DNA of 64,000 nt, taken from assembly GCA_947579605.1 (NCBI GenBank), contig OX388314.1, forward strand, positions 1,426,001 to 1,490,000, written 5' to 3'. Below are positions 1 through 9,303 of the stretch, one piece after another; position 1 is the first letter of the stretch, and each line of letters begins with the position of its first letter. Source of the DNA: Athripsodes cinereus (lineage: Eukaryota > Arthropoda > Insecta > Trichoptera > Leptoceridae). The notes beneath the pieces were generated by a model. That model saw only the letters and a program-made list of their open reading frames with translations, searched no databases and was not told where the DNA came from. The position numbers and the translations under genes are program-made.

Positions 1-324
1 AGTAAGACAAATGCCAGAGGTTTAATGTATTTATTTTCTCTCTTTCTTTAATATTAAACAACAGCATCCGATTTCAAATGAATCATGTTTATTTATTTAC
101 AAGTTTAAACTTTTAAGGTTTTAAAACCTTCCCATTACACTTCTATCTCCATAAAATAAACATTAACTTAATAACACAATATTACTCAGAAAATAATGGC
201 AAGTAGGTACGTAGATGGGATAAATAGAATGCATTCAATACGTTACACATGGGCAATGCAGTTCAAGGACATTGTAAGATTGATTAACATGTGAACCACT
301 GAGTGATTGTGAATATAAGCATCA

Positions 325-470
325 GAGATCGTCTACACTAACAAATTTGTCCACACAAGAAGTGCCATGATAGGCAGTCTGAAGGACTGGCCGGCCAAAG
401 CCCCCACGTGCGGAATATTTTGACTACACTCCTTCGATGTCCCTCTAGCTGAGAGAAGCATATACAAACA
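325..470 (+). mobile_element. LINE-J 3' end (C-terminus NKF.HTR)
   Basis: The frame starting at 334 reads YTNKFVHTRSAMIGSLKDWP and ends at TGA 421-423, followed by a short shared 3' region. The copy at 13.4 kb encodes almost the same peptide to the same stop, so the reading frame is real to the family. The element class is not clear to me; a LINE open reading frame end is the likeliest source. Confidence 0.5.
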
Positions 471-480
471 TAAAATATAT

Positions 481-730
481 CTACTACTATACCATCACGG
501 CATATCCCACAAGTGGGGTAGCCAGCAGATCAGCTGTATGTAAGAAACATACAAACTGTCCTCTTCGTGCCAGTATAAAATCAAGACATTCAGGATGGGT
601 GGCAAACCTCAACGCTGAATTTAAGATGTAAAATGTCTTATTTTTTTCGAACACCTGCCTTTTACAGGACACTCGAAAACTTACGCAGAAGAGTGGGAGA
701 CCAATTCTTTACCGGGTGCTCCACGGGATA
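481..730 (-). mobile_element. SINE-1, full-length copy
   Basis: The minus strand runs from CCCGTGGAGCACCC through GTGGGATATGCCGTGATGG to a (TAG)n tail at 481. It agrees along its length with the reference copy at 34049-34259 apart from point changes. A 21-24-bp AT-rich tandem stretch abuts its 5' end. Confidence 0.75.
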
Positions 731-801
731 ATGTATTAACATATTAACTTAATGTATTAACATATTAGTATATTAATGTATTAACATATTAATATATTAA
801 C
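730..801. repeat. short AT tandem repeat
   Basis: Three repeats beginning AATGTATTAACATATTA start at 730, 751 and 775, with units of 21 and 24 bases. They begin at the exact 5' edge of the neighbouring SINE-1. Confidence 0.7.
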
Positions 802-882
802 AGTAAAAATATTTTCAGATCAACAAATAAGCATAAAAAAACAATGTTGCATATTGTTTAATTTCAATGCCCTCATTTATGG

Positions 883-1075
883 GGGAGATCCTGTGAGTCT
901 CCGATGAAAAATAGACCTCCTCTTTTCCTGTAAGTTTTCGAGTGCCCTTTAAATGACAGGTATTCGTAAAAAGCACGTTTAAAAACATTTAATATATTCA
1001 GTTCAGTGATAAGGTATGCCACCAATACTGAATGTCTTAACATTTATTGTCATAAATAAGCATAGCTCAATATGC
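883..1075 (+). mobile_element. SINE-1, diverged copy
   Basis: Shared blocks include TAAGTTTTCGAGTG, CAGGTATTCGTAAA and GGTATGCCACC in SINE-1 order, but the spacing and many bases differ. It looks like an older subfamily also seen at 44.3 and 58.9 kb. The 3' tail part is missing. Confidence 0.55.
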
Positions 1076-1109
1076 GGAACATATATGCTCGATCTGTGTG
1101 AATATCCTT

Positions 1110-1440
1110 TGGGAATGTCCTTTGATGATGGATGCAAGAGAGAAAATGATTCTGGGTATGACTATCGACTCTCCTCGATCCGTCTGGTTTGGATAAGTGT
1201 TTTTAAATGCCACGAACGCTGCACACTTTAACGTATTCGTGGATATGTGGGTCTCAAGTTGGGATCTCTTATGTCAGCCAGGTCCACCACCCACCAAAGT
1301 GGTAGGGTCAGAGATGCCAACACTTGCAAAGTGGTACTTATGGACTGGAGAGAGTCAAAAAAACATAAAAAAAATGTCACTCAAACGGATAAATAGAAGT
1401 CCTTGGGCTCCTGAAATATCTGCGAAATAAGGTTTTTTAA
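1110..1440. other. unassigned stretch
   Basis: Somewhat less AT-rich than its surroundings, with overlapping short open frames at 1016-1231 and 1197-1430 that show no domain motif. I see no terminal repeats, target duplication or second copy in the window. Confidence 0.4.
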
Positions 1441-1444
1441 ACAA

Positions 1445-1535
1445 TTTATTGTCATGCAAAAGAGAATTTGCATGTTTACTACAAGCAGTTGGTCTGCTGG
1501 CTACCCCATTTGTGAAAGATACCCCGATGAGATAG
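1445..1535 (+). mobile_element. SINE-1, 3' fragment
   Basis: Contains TTGCATGTTTACTACAAGCA, TCTGCTGGCTACCCCATTTG and a decayed GATGAGATAGATGG tail, which match the last third of SINE-1. Confidence 0.6.
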
Positions 1536-1539
1536 ATGG

Positions 1540-1975
1540 ATGAATAGATGGCCTCATATGTTTTATCATATTATCTCATTATCACGTAAGTGTTTTTTCT
1601 CATTATCGGTCGGTGACATAATAAAGGTACTATATACCTACAATTCCTAATAATGGAATATTGTCATAAGCACACATTAATTCACATAACGCCGTTTTAT
1701 AAAAGATTCGGCGAAGCGCTACGGATGATTTTCATTAAATACATTTACCTAGGATGTTCGCTTTAAATAATTTCATTATCAATCTCTTGAAAGAAAATGG
1801 CTTACATAATTAAAACTAACGGCATAATTAGTTATATTATAACATATTCATAAAAATAATAATTTAAAAAAATTAAGTACTTAACGACTGTATATATATA
1901 TTGTTACATAAATTTAAAACACGCTATCGCGAAGCTGTTTAAGACTTGAGAGACAAGAAAGTCTTATTTTTTTTT
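1540..1975. other. AT-rich unassigned stretch
   Basis: Low-complexity A/T sequence with TATATATA near 1895 and a T-run near 1967 that may be the tail of the following minus-strand SINE-2. Nothing else recognised. Confidence 0.4.
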
Positions 1976-1977
1976 AT

Positions 1978-2160
1978 AACAATTCACACAGATCGAGCTA
2001 GTCCCAAACTAAGATGAATCTTGTATTATGGGTACTAACGCGACGATACACATATATACAATGCACTACACACATATACATGTAACACCCAGACCCAGGA
2101 CAATTTGAAAAAGGTCATTCATCACTTTGCCCTGGCCGGGAATCAAACCCGGAATAATTT
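1978..2160 (-). mobile_element. SINE-2 (tRNA-derived)
   Basis: The minus strand has a B-box-like CCGGGTTTGATTCCC followed by the family body (TTGTCCTGGGTCTGGGTG, AAGATTCATCTTAGTTTGGG, GATCTGTGTGAATTG). The B box suggests Pol III transcription from a tRNA-derived head. Other copies: 13.9, 29.9, 37.7 and 61.3 kb. The head is truncated or decayed beyond about 2160. Confidence 0.7.
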
Positions 2161-2164
2161 TTAT

Positions 2165-2384
2165 TAGTTCGTCACAAATATTTCTATGTCTGGAACCATG
2201 TTGGGTTAGAGACCTATGTAGATGCAGACCAAGTCAGACAGCTCGTAACATCTTTAGTCAATAGTATTCAGGACAAAAGAGGTTGATGCAGTGCCATATA
2301 TACGCCAAGAGATCATGACCGTCAGCTATGAGGAAATTTGTGAGAGCTCCAAATTGTATTTTTTTTAAACAATTGCTTATATTT
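2165..2384. other. unassigned stretch
   Basis: No second copy in the window and no coding motif. It separates the SINE-2 head from the 5' part of the composite SINE-1. Confidence 0.35.
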
Positions 2385-2550
2385 AAATTTTTCCTGCGGC
2401 ACTCAGCGAAAAACAGGTCTCCCACTGCCTTTCGAAGAATTTCAAAAACAGGTGCTCGAAAAAATAAAGACACAGCATCTTAGATTCAGCGATAAGAATT
2501 CTCACTCCATCCTGAATGTTCCTATAAATTTTTGTAGGCACGGAGAGAAC

Positions 2551-2887
2551 TCGTCGTGTTGACGTCGTGAAAGAATGCCTGCTTCATCGTGATCGACGCG
2601 ACCCGCACACCACGCGCGGCTATCATCAGCACACACAAGATGACGACGATAGGATGCTTACACAGCAGCAATAAGCGACACTTACATCAACACGACGCAA
2701 CGCTCACGCTGCAACAGAAAACAACACATACCTTGATAGACTATAACCACATGACGACACTTCACACTCCTGAAGATAGCGACAGCACGTTCGCTAAAAG
2801 TTAGAGTTAAAAACTACCACATGGAGATCCCGAAAACCATCGTACACGACCGTGTTAAAGACCGTGAAAACCTAAAGAGTTATTTAT
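2551..2887. mobile_element. 337-bp insert of unknown class, 9-bp TSD
   Basis: GGAGAGAAC occurs at 2542-2550 and again at 2888-2896, and the SINE-1 reads through if one copy is removed. The insert is clearly more GC-rich than its surroundings, has no terminal inverted repeats and no poly(A). It carries a 71-codon open frame (2589-2804, rich in Thr and His) ending in CTGAAGATAGCGACAGCACG and a stop; that segment resembles the CTGAAGA...stem termini seen in some retroelements. Class not recognised. Confidence 0.6.
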
Positions 2888-2950
2888 GGAGAGAACAGTT
2901 TGCATGTTTATTACATGCAGCTGGTCTGATAGCTACTCCACTTGTGGGAT

Positions 2951-3091
2951 TTTTTATTTATTAGTAACAAATATAATATAAAATAATAATACAAAAGAAA
3001 CAATACACGAGTCACGCCAAATCAAAAATAATTTGTCGGCGTGTTCTCTTTTGTTCAAGATATAACTATGAGTATATAACGAAAAAAATAT
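2951..3091 (-). mobile_element. LINE-E 3' end, 5'-truncated
   Basis: Read on the minus strand it has AGAACACGCCGACAAAT, GATTTGGCGTGACTC and an A-rich tail at 2951, matching the 3' region of the LINE-E copy at 33361-33460. It is inserted in the last 25 bases of a SINE-1. Confidence 0.75.
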
Positions 3092-3118
3092 GATATGTCA
3101 TGATGGTATAGTAGTGTA

Positions 3119-3754
3119 AACAGTACATTTGAATGATTTGATATGGAAGGTGATAAATTCTTGATGGTAGACAGTCCCATATTGTATCTAGCTGAAAAAG
3201 GTTTTTGTATATACAAAGGACATTCACTATGTAGAGGATATTATATTATGATATCGCCTGAAGGATTCATTATTTCAGCAATAAAGGTTTTATTATTGTT
3301 TGTCCCGTACAATAACAAGGATGACCACAAAGCTGTGAAGCGGAAGGTGAGTATATTACATTACCAACATTATTATTTTTATTCAAAGACATAATAATAT
3401 TAAATTATAAATTATTAAGGCTATTAACATCAAATAAAACTCAAAATGATGAGCGATTATGATAGAATTTTTATGAAATGTTTTATAACATTAAGTTAAA
3501 AGTGTTCTATGGAACGAAACTATTTAATGGGTGTGATATTTTATTGAATAACTAAGAATCTCAATATAGAACATTTACCAAAACAGCAAAAACACCCACA
3601 ATTATAGGGTGTTTAAAAATAGACTGAGTTTATTGAGAAAAAAGAAATTAAAAATGCTGCGAAAATGTAGTTGTTAAATAAAACTCGTCTAGAGTAAGTT
3701 TTGGATGAATTTATTATTAATTTTTAAATAACATTTGGACAAGGATGGTATTAG
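3119..3754. other. unassigned AT-rich stretch with a candidate exon
   Basis: Apart from the exon-like segment at 3279-3346 it holds A/T-rich single-copy sequence. No repeat family of this window matches it. Confidence 0.4.
3279..3346 (+). other. possible exon with strong donor site
   Basis: A TTATTTCAG acceptor-like end is followed by 68 bases and then GTGAGTAT, a near-consensus donor. One frame is open throughout and ends FVPYNNKDDHKAVKRK, a lysine-rich stretch plausible for protein. The frame also runs upstream without a stop to a Met at 3143. I recognise no family. It lies on the opposite strand to the exon at 6.4 kb, so it would belong to a different gene. Chance splice-like sites are common in AT-rich DNA, so this is weak. 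Confidence 0.25.
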
Positions 3755-4142
3755 CTATACACCATCACGGTTTATTCTACAAATGGGGTAGCCAGCGGAC
3801 TAACTGCAAGAAATAAACACGCATATCGTCCTCTCCGTGCCAAAAGAAAATAAGTTTTTCAGGATAGGTGGAATGCCTCATCAATTCTGAATCATCATCA
3901 TCATCGTCCTCAACGCTCCTCTCGGGAGCACAGGGCAGAAACCAGCTTCCTCCATTCAGAGCGTCTCTGTGCCAATTGCGTCACCTCTTTCCACGACATT
4001 CCTTGCGCTCTGATCAATTCTGAATAGTAGATGTTAATATTTTTACACGTGAGGTTTCACGAAAACCTGCCTTTTACAGTACAGTCGAAAACTTGCAGTA
4101 AAGGGTGGGAGACCTTCTCTATACTGAGGAATCCACGGGATA
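3755..4142 (-). mobile_element. SINE-1 interrupted by a LINE-C end
   Basis: SINE-1 sequence at 3755-3890 and 4013-4142 is contiguous once the insert and one copy of its 11-bp target duplication are removed. Tail (minus strand) at the left, CCCGTGG-like 5' end at the right. Confidence 0.75.
3891..4012 (-). mobile_element. LINE-C 3' end (122 bp) with 11-bp TSD
   Basis: ATCAATTCTGA flanks it at 3880-3890 and 4013-4023. The insert starts with (ATC)n, the reverse of the (ATGA/ATG)n tail, then CGTCCTCAACGCTCC, the same 3' end as the longer copy at 30990-31575. A severely 5'-truncated insertion. Confidence 0.85.
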
Positions 4143-4554
4143 TATTATATTGCATTGGAGAGACATAAAAATATGATAGGTTAATCCAAACTTTGATTTT
4201 TACAAGTTTTCAAATTGAAATTGTCACTGCTTTAAATATACTCGTATAATTTTTAATGAAATATATTTTTTTCAGCTATAATGATACTTTATTCAAATTT
4301 AATAAACAATAAAAGTTAACGACGAGTGACTGAAAGAATTGAAGTGGAACTGAAAAGAAAAATGTTATGAGGTATGATGAATATATATAGTGCAAAGCTT
4401 TCGCAGCATTGCCGCAGGGGCGATATAGCAGGATCTCGCGATTTAAGCATAATATTACGGATTTATATCTTTCAAACGACTAGATATTTAGCAGGATATC
4501 GGTCACAGAAGAATACTATATTATTATTTTATATACATCCTGATTCAGTGTCAC

Positions 4555-4690
4555 TGGGAGGAATTCGTGTGGGGCGAACTCACCAGGGGGAGCTGCAAGA
4601 GAGGTCGTTGCTTTCTGGGAGGGAATGGGAGTGTAGATGTGGATTTGGTGTTTTTATTGTTTGTCGTTGCTGACCGACACGAAAAGAAGT
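4555..4690 (+). repeat. interspersed repeat, inverted partner at 60.3 kb
   Basis: GGGAGCTGCAAGAGAGGTCG, GCTTTCTGGGAGGGAATGG and GCTGACCGACACGAAAAGAA recur in reverse orientation at 60275-60372. The AAGAAG ending suggests a LINE 3' tail; an open frame (ending about 4671) runs through it. Family not identified. Confidence 0.6.
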
Positions 4691-4699
4691 CTTTAATGT

Positions 4700-5440
4700 G
4701 ACTTATTTGTGTACGAAGACTGACAAGCAACCACATAAAAATCTTTTTCTTCCTGGCGCTGTCTCAACTTATTACCGCTGAAGGCTGTTGGGGTCGGCTT
4801 TTCTCGTTTTAAGGTTATTCCCTATGTTATCTTCGTCCAAGCAACTTCTCCGCAGGACACTGTTGCATTGTACCGTCCAGATAAAAAATAATTACATTTA
4901 TTTTATATTATACCTTCTTAACATTTTTTTATATAATTCATAAAGTGAGGACTTGATTTGGAGTTTCCAGAGGTACTGGAAGCAGCAATGAAAAGCGTTC
5001 TCTGGATTAAGAAGCTAAGTGAATCAGATCATTAATATCACTAGGACAAGGGATGGAAGATGTATGCAAAATGTACAAATATAAATACATTAACTGGGAG
5101 ACTTTGGGTTTGTGACATACCTACCATTATTAGAACAAGATATATTTTAGCAGGATTTCGGTAGATTGACAGATTTTGTCATGAATCTAGCAGGAAACAT
5201 TTATCGTGCTGACTACAAAATCAAGTCGTTATGTTTGAAAAGGTAGGTATACTTCACCGCACTGCACAATGGGAGATATTCAAATGAGATTGCAGCTATA
5301 ATGAGATTAATAAACATAGTAAAATGCATATTTTTATATAAATTGCAACCCACAACGCCGTATTCATCGCATCAAATATAATTGGAAACGAAGTGAAGAC
5401 TGTGATATTAAAATGAGGTGAAGATAACTTTATTTTACTT
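4700..5440. other. unassigned stretch
   Basis: Contains GCTGTTGGGGTCGGCTTTTC near 4785, a phrase I associate with decayed LINE ends, but no frame or tail supports a boundary. The rest is single-copy A/T-rich DNA. Confidence 0.35.
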
Positions 5441-5461
5441 TACTCTACTTTTACGTTACTA

Positions 5462-5830
5462 TACTTTACCCTTACGCCGTATCCCAAATGGAGTAGCGAA
5501 AAGACGGAACATCATATAGATCTGTCCCTAATTACTTTTTCACCTCCTCCACATTCACCCAATTTCTCATACATGTACGCCGATTTTGCTTATTCAACAT
5601 GCGGCTGTCCCTGAGGATTTGAAGCACGTGATCATGCCACGTAGTTCTTGGACGTCCGCGCTTTCTCACGTCCTGTTTCAGATAAATACATCCACTTCGT
5701 CGTCCTTTCATCGTGCATTCACTCCACAAGTCCAAACTATCGTAACTTATTTACACGCATTTTATCTACAATATTCATCTAGCATCCGCTAATTCTCCAT
5801 AAATCCTCATTGCTTCATTTTATCGCAGTA
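5462..5830 (-). pseudogene. LINE-A 3' end, decayed
   Basis: The minus strand encodes RKRGRPRTTWHDHVLQILRD and CMRNWVNVEEVKK, the C-terminus of the LINE-A open reading frame, then GGTAAAGTATAG tail sequence at the left edge. Upstream codons (toward 5830) match the 35.6-kb copy with many changes. The function in an intact element would be target-primed reverse transcription; this piece lacks the polymerase and is dead. Confidence 0.8.
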
Positions 5831-5944
5831 AGGATGATATATTTTTATATACGTATCCAAGATATAGGTATAATAACAATGAATAAGAGCTTAGTGTTAT
5901 GGGTAATATATTACATATTTTTTTATTCACTGCTTAATACAGTT

Positions 5945-6136
5945 CAAAAGTAGTAGACTTTTATATCTAATGTAACTAGCAATCACAAAGGTTTTTATCC
6001 ACTATATTGGTAATACATCGTCGGTGCTCGTCAATTCTAGTTTTTAAGTTCCTAAACGTCTGTCCTATGTATACTTTATTACAATCCCCACATTTAATTT
6101 CGTACACCCCGCTTTTCTTTAATTCAGTATAGATCA
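5945..6136 (-). pseudogene. Penelope-like element, GIY-YIG endonuclease fragment
   Basis: The minus-strand frame reads KKSGVYEIKCGDCNKVYIGQ and then TFRNLKTRIDEHRR, matching the GIY-YIG nuclease domain of Penelope-like elements: the GVY and YIG strands and the downstream R and EH are present, as is the Cys pair characteristic of PLEs. It stops soon after (NLCDC stop near 5976), so the domain is truncated. No reverse transcriptase is found upstream; instead a hammerhead ribozyme in the opposite orientation follows at 6137. Confidence 0.8.
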
Positions 6137-6180
6137 GCACCTGATGATGCGAACTCGGAGTCCGCGAAACCGGTCGTGCG
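6137..6180 (+). ncRNA. hammerhead ribozyme (Penelope-type)
   Basis: All core parts are in order: stem I GCAC (6137-6140), CTGATGA (6141-6147), stem II GCG.ACT/AGT.CGC with loop CGG, GAAA (6166-6169), a minimal stem III CCGG, cleavage triplet GTC (6173-6175), and the other half of stem I, GTGC (6176-6179). A self-complementary 4-base stem III is known for hammerheads of Penelope-like elements, which may act as dimers. The one A/C mismatch in stem II is tolerable. It is antisense to the adjoining GIY-YIG fragment, so the element is rearranged or the two belong to separate insertions. Confidence 0.75.
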
Positions 6181-6357
6181 TTAGTCATACTCAACAGTAA
6201 CACAAAACAAAATAATAAATATTTGTTTTATTTTACTTGTTAATTTAAAATGAAGTGTTACAAAGTAAATGCCGATACAATTAATGAAATGAGTTTTACT
6301 TAATTAATTATAAGCTTTAATAGTGTGATGGTTTCATAAAAGTCTGTTCAGACTTAC

Positions 6358-6440
6358 CTTTGAATTACTTATATTAATAAAGCACAGTTCAGACTCTTCT
6401 CCATTCAGCATTATAGACACTCTTTGATCATCCACGATAT
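6358..6440 (-). CDS. internal exon, RGK-family (Rad/Gem/Kir-like) small GTPase
   Basis: Seen: on the minus strand a pyrimidine-rich tract ending in TTTATTTCAG precedes 83 bases, followed directly by GTAAGTCTGA, a strong donor. Read from the third base, the exon has 27 codons without a stop and ends in phase 0. Its core reads RVSIMLNGEESELCFIN. Known: RGK GTPases have a GEE(S/A) turn between beta strands 2 and 3 of the G domain, close to where switch II lies in Ras, and bind calcium-channel beta subunits at the plasma membrane. Inference: this is one exon of such a gene, transcribed leftwards, with very large TE-filled introns. I found no P-loop exon and no C-terminal G-domain exon in the window, so the gene must extend beyond it or this is an orphan copy. 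The flanking sequence is not a repeat seen elsewhere here. The family call rests on one short peptide. Confidence 0.55.
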
Positions 6441-6493
6441 CTGAAATAAAAAAGAAAAATCATAGTTAGGTTTGTCATTTTATTTGTTTTTAT

Positions 6494-6750
6494 TTCCGCG
6501 GAGCACACGGCAAAAAATTAGTCTCTCACACTTTCTCGTAAATTTTCGATTGTCCTGTAGAAGGCAGTAGCTGTTCGTGAATTACATGTACAATTTAGCG
6601 ATGAGCATGCTACCCATCCTGCATGTCTATTTCTTTATTGGCGTGAGGGGGACAATATGAATGTTTATTACATGCAGTCAATCTGCTGGCTCCCCTACTT
6701 GTGGAATGTGCTGTGATGGTACCTATAGTAAAAGTAGTAATGGATAGTGA
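6494..6750 (+). mobile_element. SINE-1, near full length
   Basis: Begins CGCGGAGCACACGGCAAA and ends in GTGGAATGTGCTGTGATGGT followed by a decayed (TAG)n. It lies 54 bases beyond the acceptor side of the RGK-like exon, inside its upstream intron. Confidence 0.75.
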
Positions 6751-6844
6751 AAAGGCAATTTTTCGAGACTGAAAATTTTATTTTGAATAGTTTGTAAATA
6801 TATTGTAAATTCTCAAATATGGTCAAGAGTTGAGTAAGAGAAAT

Positions 6845-6990
6845 TGATATAAGTGTATGAATATGAGAAATTGTATGAATGAGGTGGAAGCGAAAGAAGT
6901 AAGTATATAATGTAATGGATAGATCTATATGGCGGTTTATCCTCTCTGCCTACCTCAGTTTAGACACAGTGTGAGATTAAAGATAGATAG
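6845..6990 (+). pseudogene. LINE-A extreme 3' end
   Basis: GAGGTGGAAGCGAAAGAAGT and GATAGATCTATATGGCG match the C-terminal codons of LINE-A; the tail is (GATA)n. Highly decayed. Confidence 0.65.
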
Positions 6991-7425
6991 ATCAATCACT
7001 CATACTTAATTAAATTCAGCTATAATGAATGGAAGAAATATTCTTAGATATATAAATCAATAGTTGTTTAGTAAGTCGATAAATTATGGTCTTGAGGTAA
7101 TTTATTAATTATAGTGGATTATTTATGGTTTGTTTGAGCTGAATTGTCACACTGAATCTATCTGATGAAAACGTAATGTGACAGATTGATCAAAATAAAA
7201 CTTACAAGAACGCTTATTTATTTGTTTAATTTCAAAGCTAACCAATGTAAGACTACTCATGGATTTTATTTATTTATGATTAGGTAGGCACATAATATGT
7301 ATCTTTATTTCGGAGTTTCAAAATGCCCTCTGTTAGGAGAACTGTGAAAAGATTGAATGTCTGAACAAAGGAACTTAAAATTTCGATACTTTTGACCGAA
7401 GGTACTTATCCATTTTAAGATAAAT
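6991..7425. other. unassigned AT-rich stretch
   Basis: No second copy, terminal repeat or coding motif seen. Confidence 0.4.
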
Positions 7426-7429
7426 TGAA

Positions 7430-7560
7430 AAAAAAACACAGTATGTAGTTAACTTCATACTGTGTTTTAGTATTCGGAGACTCTTCACTTTTTACTAACC
7501 GCCTGATGATGGAGTCGAGAGTCTCCGAATACTAGTAAGCGAAGTTAATAAAAGTCATTT
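7430..7560 (+). mobile_element. Penelope-like terminus with degenerate hammerhead
   Basis: AACACAGTATG and CATACTGTGTT form an 11-bp hairpin (about 7436-7466). TAGTATTCGGAGACTC (about 7469) is repeated in reverse complement near 7519. Between them CTGATGA (7503-7509) is followed by a GGAG/CTCC stem II and GAATACTAG in place of GAAAC. The 21.5-kb copy has the same changes, so they are family features and not private decay. Confidence 0.5.
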
Positions 7561-7589
7561 AGAAGAGGAACCTAATTGCAAAAAGCACA

Positions 7590-7639
7590 CTTCACGAAAA
7601 GGATGGGTTTCGGGTTCAAGTCCTATCCAGGGAACTACG
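7590..7639 (+). mobile_element. SINE-4 head fragment (B box)
   Basis: CGGGTTCAAGTCCTATCCAG is a good B box and T-arm remnant. The following ACTACGAAATAAG is the start of the SINE-4 body seen in reverse at 45.8 kb. Confidence 0.55.
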
Positions 7640-8040
7640 AAATAAGATAAAGTTATATATTGTAAGCCATAATATTATATGACATGTTAATAAATAAGAT
7701 AAAGTTATATATTGTAAGCCATAATATTATATGACATGTTAACAAATAAGATAAAGTTATATATTGTAAGCCATAATATTATATGACATGTTAACAAATA
7801 AGATAAAGTTATATATTGTAAGCCATAATATTATATGACATGTTAACAAATAAGATAAAGTTATATATTGTAAGCCATAATATTATATGACATGTTAACA
7901 AATAAGATAAAGTTATATATTGTAAGCCATAATATTATATGACATGTTAACAAATAAGATAAAGTTATATATTGTAAGCCATAATATTATATGACATGTT
8001 AACAAATAAGGTATAGTTATATTTTCTAAGCCTTACGTGA
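7640..8040 (+). repeat. 52-bp satellite array, 7 copies plus a decayed eighth
   Basis: Unit starts AAATAAGATAAAGTTATATA recur at 7640, 7692, 7744, 7796, 7848, 7900 and 7952 almost without change; a diverged unit starts at 8004 and reads AAATAAGGTATAGTTATATT. The array directly follows the SINE-4 B box, and the last unit resembles the SINE-4 body more than the amplified units do. Confidence 0.95.
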
Positions 8041-8239
8041 TATATTTAATTTATATAATATAAATGTAACCTCATACAAAGGTTAATCGTAAAAAAATCG
8101 CAAAAAGTAAACAACATTTTACATAATAATATGGTGAAGGTTTTCAGAATAGGTATCCATTTCATCGGAGAATATGGTTACATTTTTAATTGTGTTAATT
8201 TTGCTTAGTTATTTAGTTGTTTTATTTAATTGTCTTATT

Positions 8240-8352
8240 TTTCTTAGTATAGCCCCAGAACAGATTTTGGTCCAGTGGAGCAATATATTCCATAATTATG
8301 TATGTTTTTATGTTATTTTTGAATGTAATATTTTTGGATAATAAAAAAAAAT
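8240..8352 (+). mobile_element. LINE-G 3' tail
   Basis: TAGCCCCAGAACAGATTTTG, AGTGGAGCAATATATTCCAT and an A-rich end match 42044-42141 and, reversed, 11585-11690. Confidence 0.65.
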
Positions 8353-8401
8353 ATAATAAAGATTATTGCTGAACTCGAAATATGCGTCAAAAACTATAAG
8401 T

Positions 8402-9303
8402 TCCATTGTGTTTTTAGATTTCAGATAAAGTGATATTTAGGAATAGATATTTATTTATTTATAAACATTCTTTAAAATAATTTTGTCAATGTGTTTTTAG
8501 ATTTCAGATAAAGTGATATTTAGGAATAGATATTTATTTATTTATAAACATTCTTTAAAATTATTTTGTCAATGTGTTTTTAGATTTCAGATAAAGTGAT
8601 ATTTAGGAATAGATATTTATTTATTTATAAACATTCTTTAAAATTATTTTATCAATGTGTTTTTAGATTTCAGATAAAGTGATATTTAGGAATAGATATT
8701 TATTTATTTATAAACATTCTTTAAAATTATTTTATCAATGTGTTTTTAGATTTCAGATAAAGTGATATTTAGGAATAGATATTTATTTATTTATAAACAT
8801 TCTTTAAAATTATTTTATCAATGTATTTTTAGATTTCAGATAAAGTGATATTTAGGAATAGATATTTATTTATTTATAAACATTCTTTAAAATTATTTTA
8901 TCAATGTGTTTTTAGATTTCAGATAAAGTGATATTTAGGAATAGATATTTATTTATTTATAAACATTCTTGAAAATTATTTTATCAATGTGTTTTTAGAT
9001 TTCAGATAAAGTGATATTTAGGAATAGATATTTATTTATTTATAAACATTCTTTAAAATTATTTTATCAATGTGTTTTTAGATTTCAGATAAAGTGATAT
9101 TTAGGAATAGATATTTATTTATTTATAAACATTCTTTAAAATTATTTTATCAATGTGTTTTTAGATTTCAGATAAAGTGATATTTAGGAATAGATATTTA
9201 TTTATTTATAAACATTCTTTAAAATTATTTTATCAATGTGTTTTTAGATTTCAGATAAAGTGATATTTAGGAATAGATATTTATTTATTTATAAACATTC
9301 TTT
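8402..9303 (+). repeat. 83-bp satellite array, about 10.8 copies
   Basis: GTGTTTTTAGATTTCAGATA recurs every 83 bases from 8408 (8491, 8574, 8657 and so on to 9238), with very few differences. The unit contains TATTTATTTATTTATAAACA. The last unit runs without a break into the minus-strand LINE-H tail at 9300. Confidence 0.95.

Larger units (their letters stand above)
2385..3118 (+). mobile_element. SINE-1 split by two younger insertions
   Basis: SINE-1 sequence occupies about 2385-2550, 2897-2950 and 3092-3118. The first gap holds a 337-bp unknown insert with a 9-bp target duplication. The second gap, inside the terminal GTGGGATATG motif, holds the 3' end of a minus-strand LINE-E. The host SINE resumes with GATATGTCATGATGGTATAG. 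Confidence 0.75.

Noticed and set aside
8402..9303. CRISPR-like regular repeats
   Set aside because: Units are contiguous with no unique spacers and the sequence is eukaryotic; it is a satellite.
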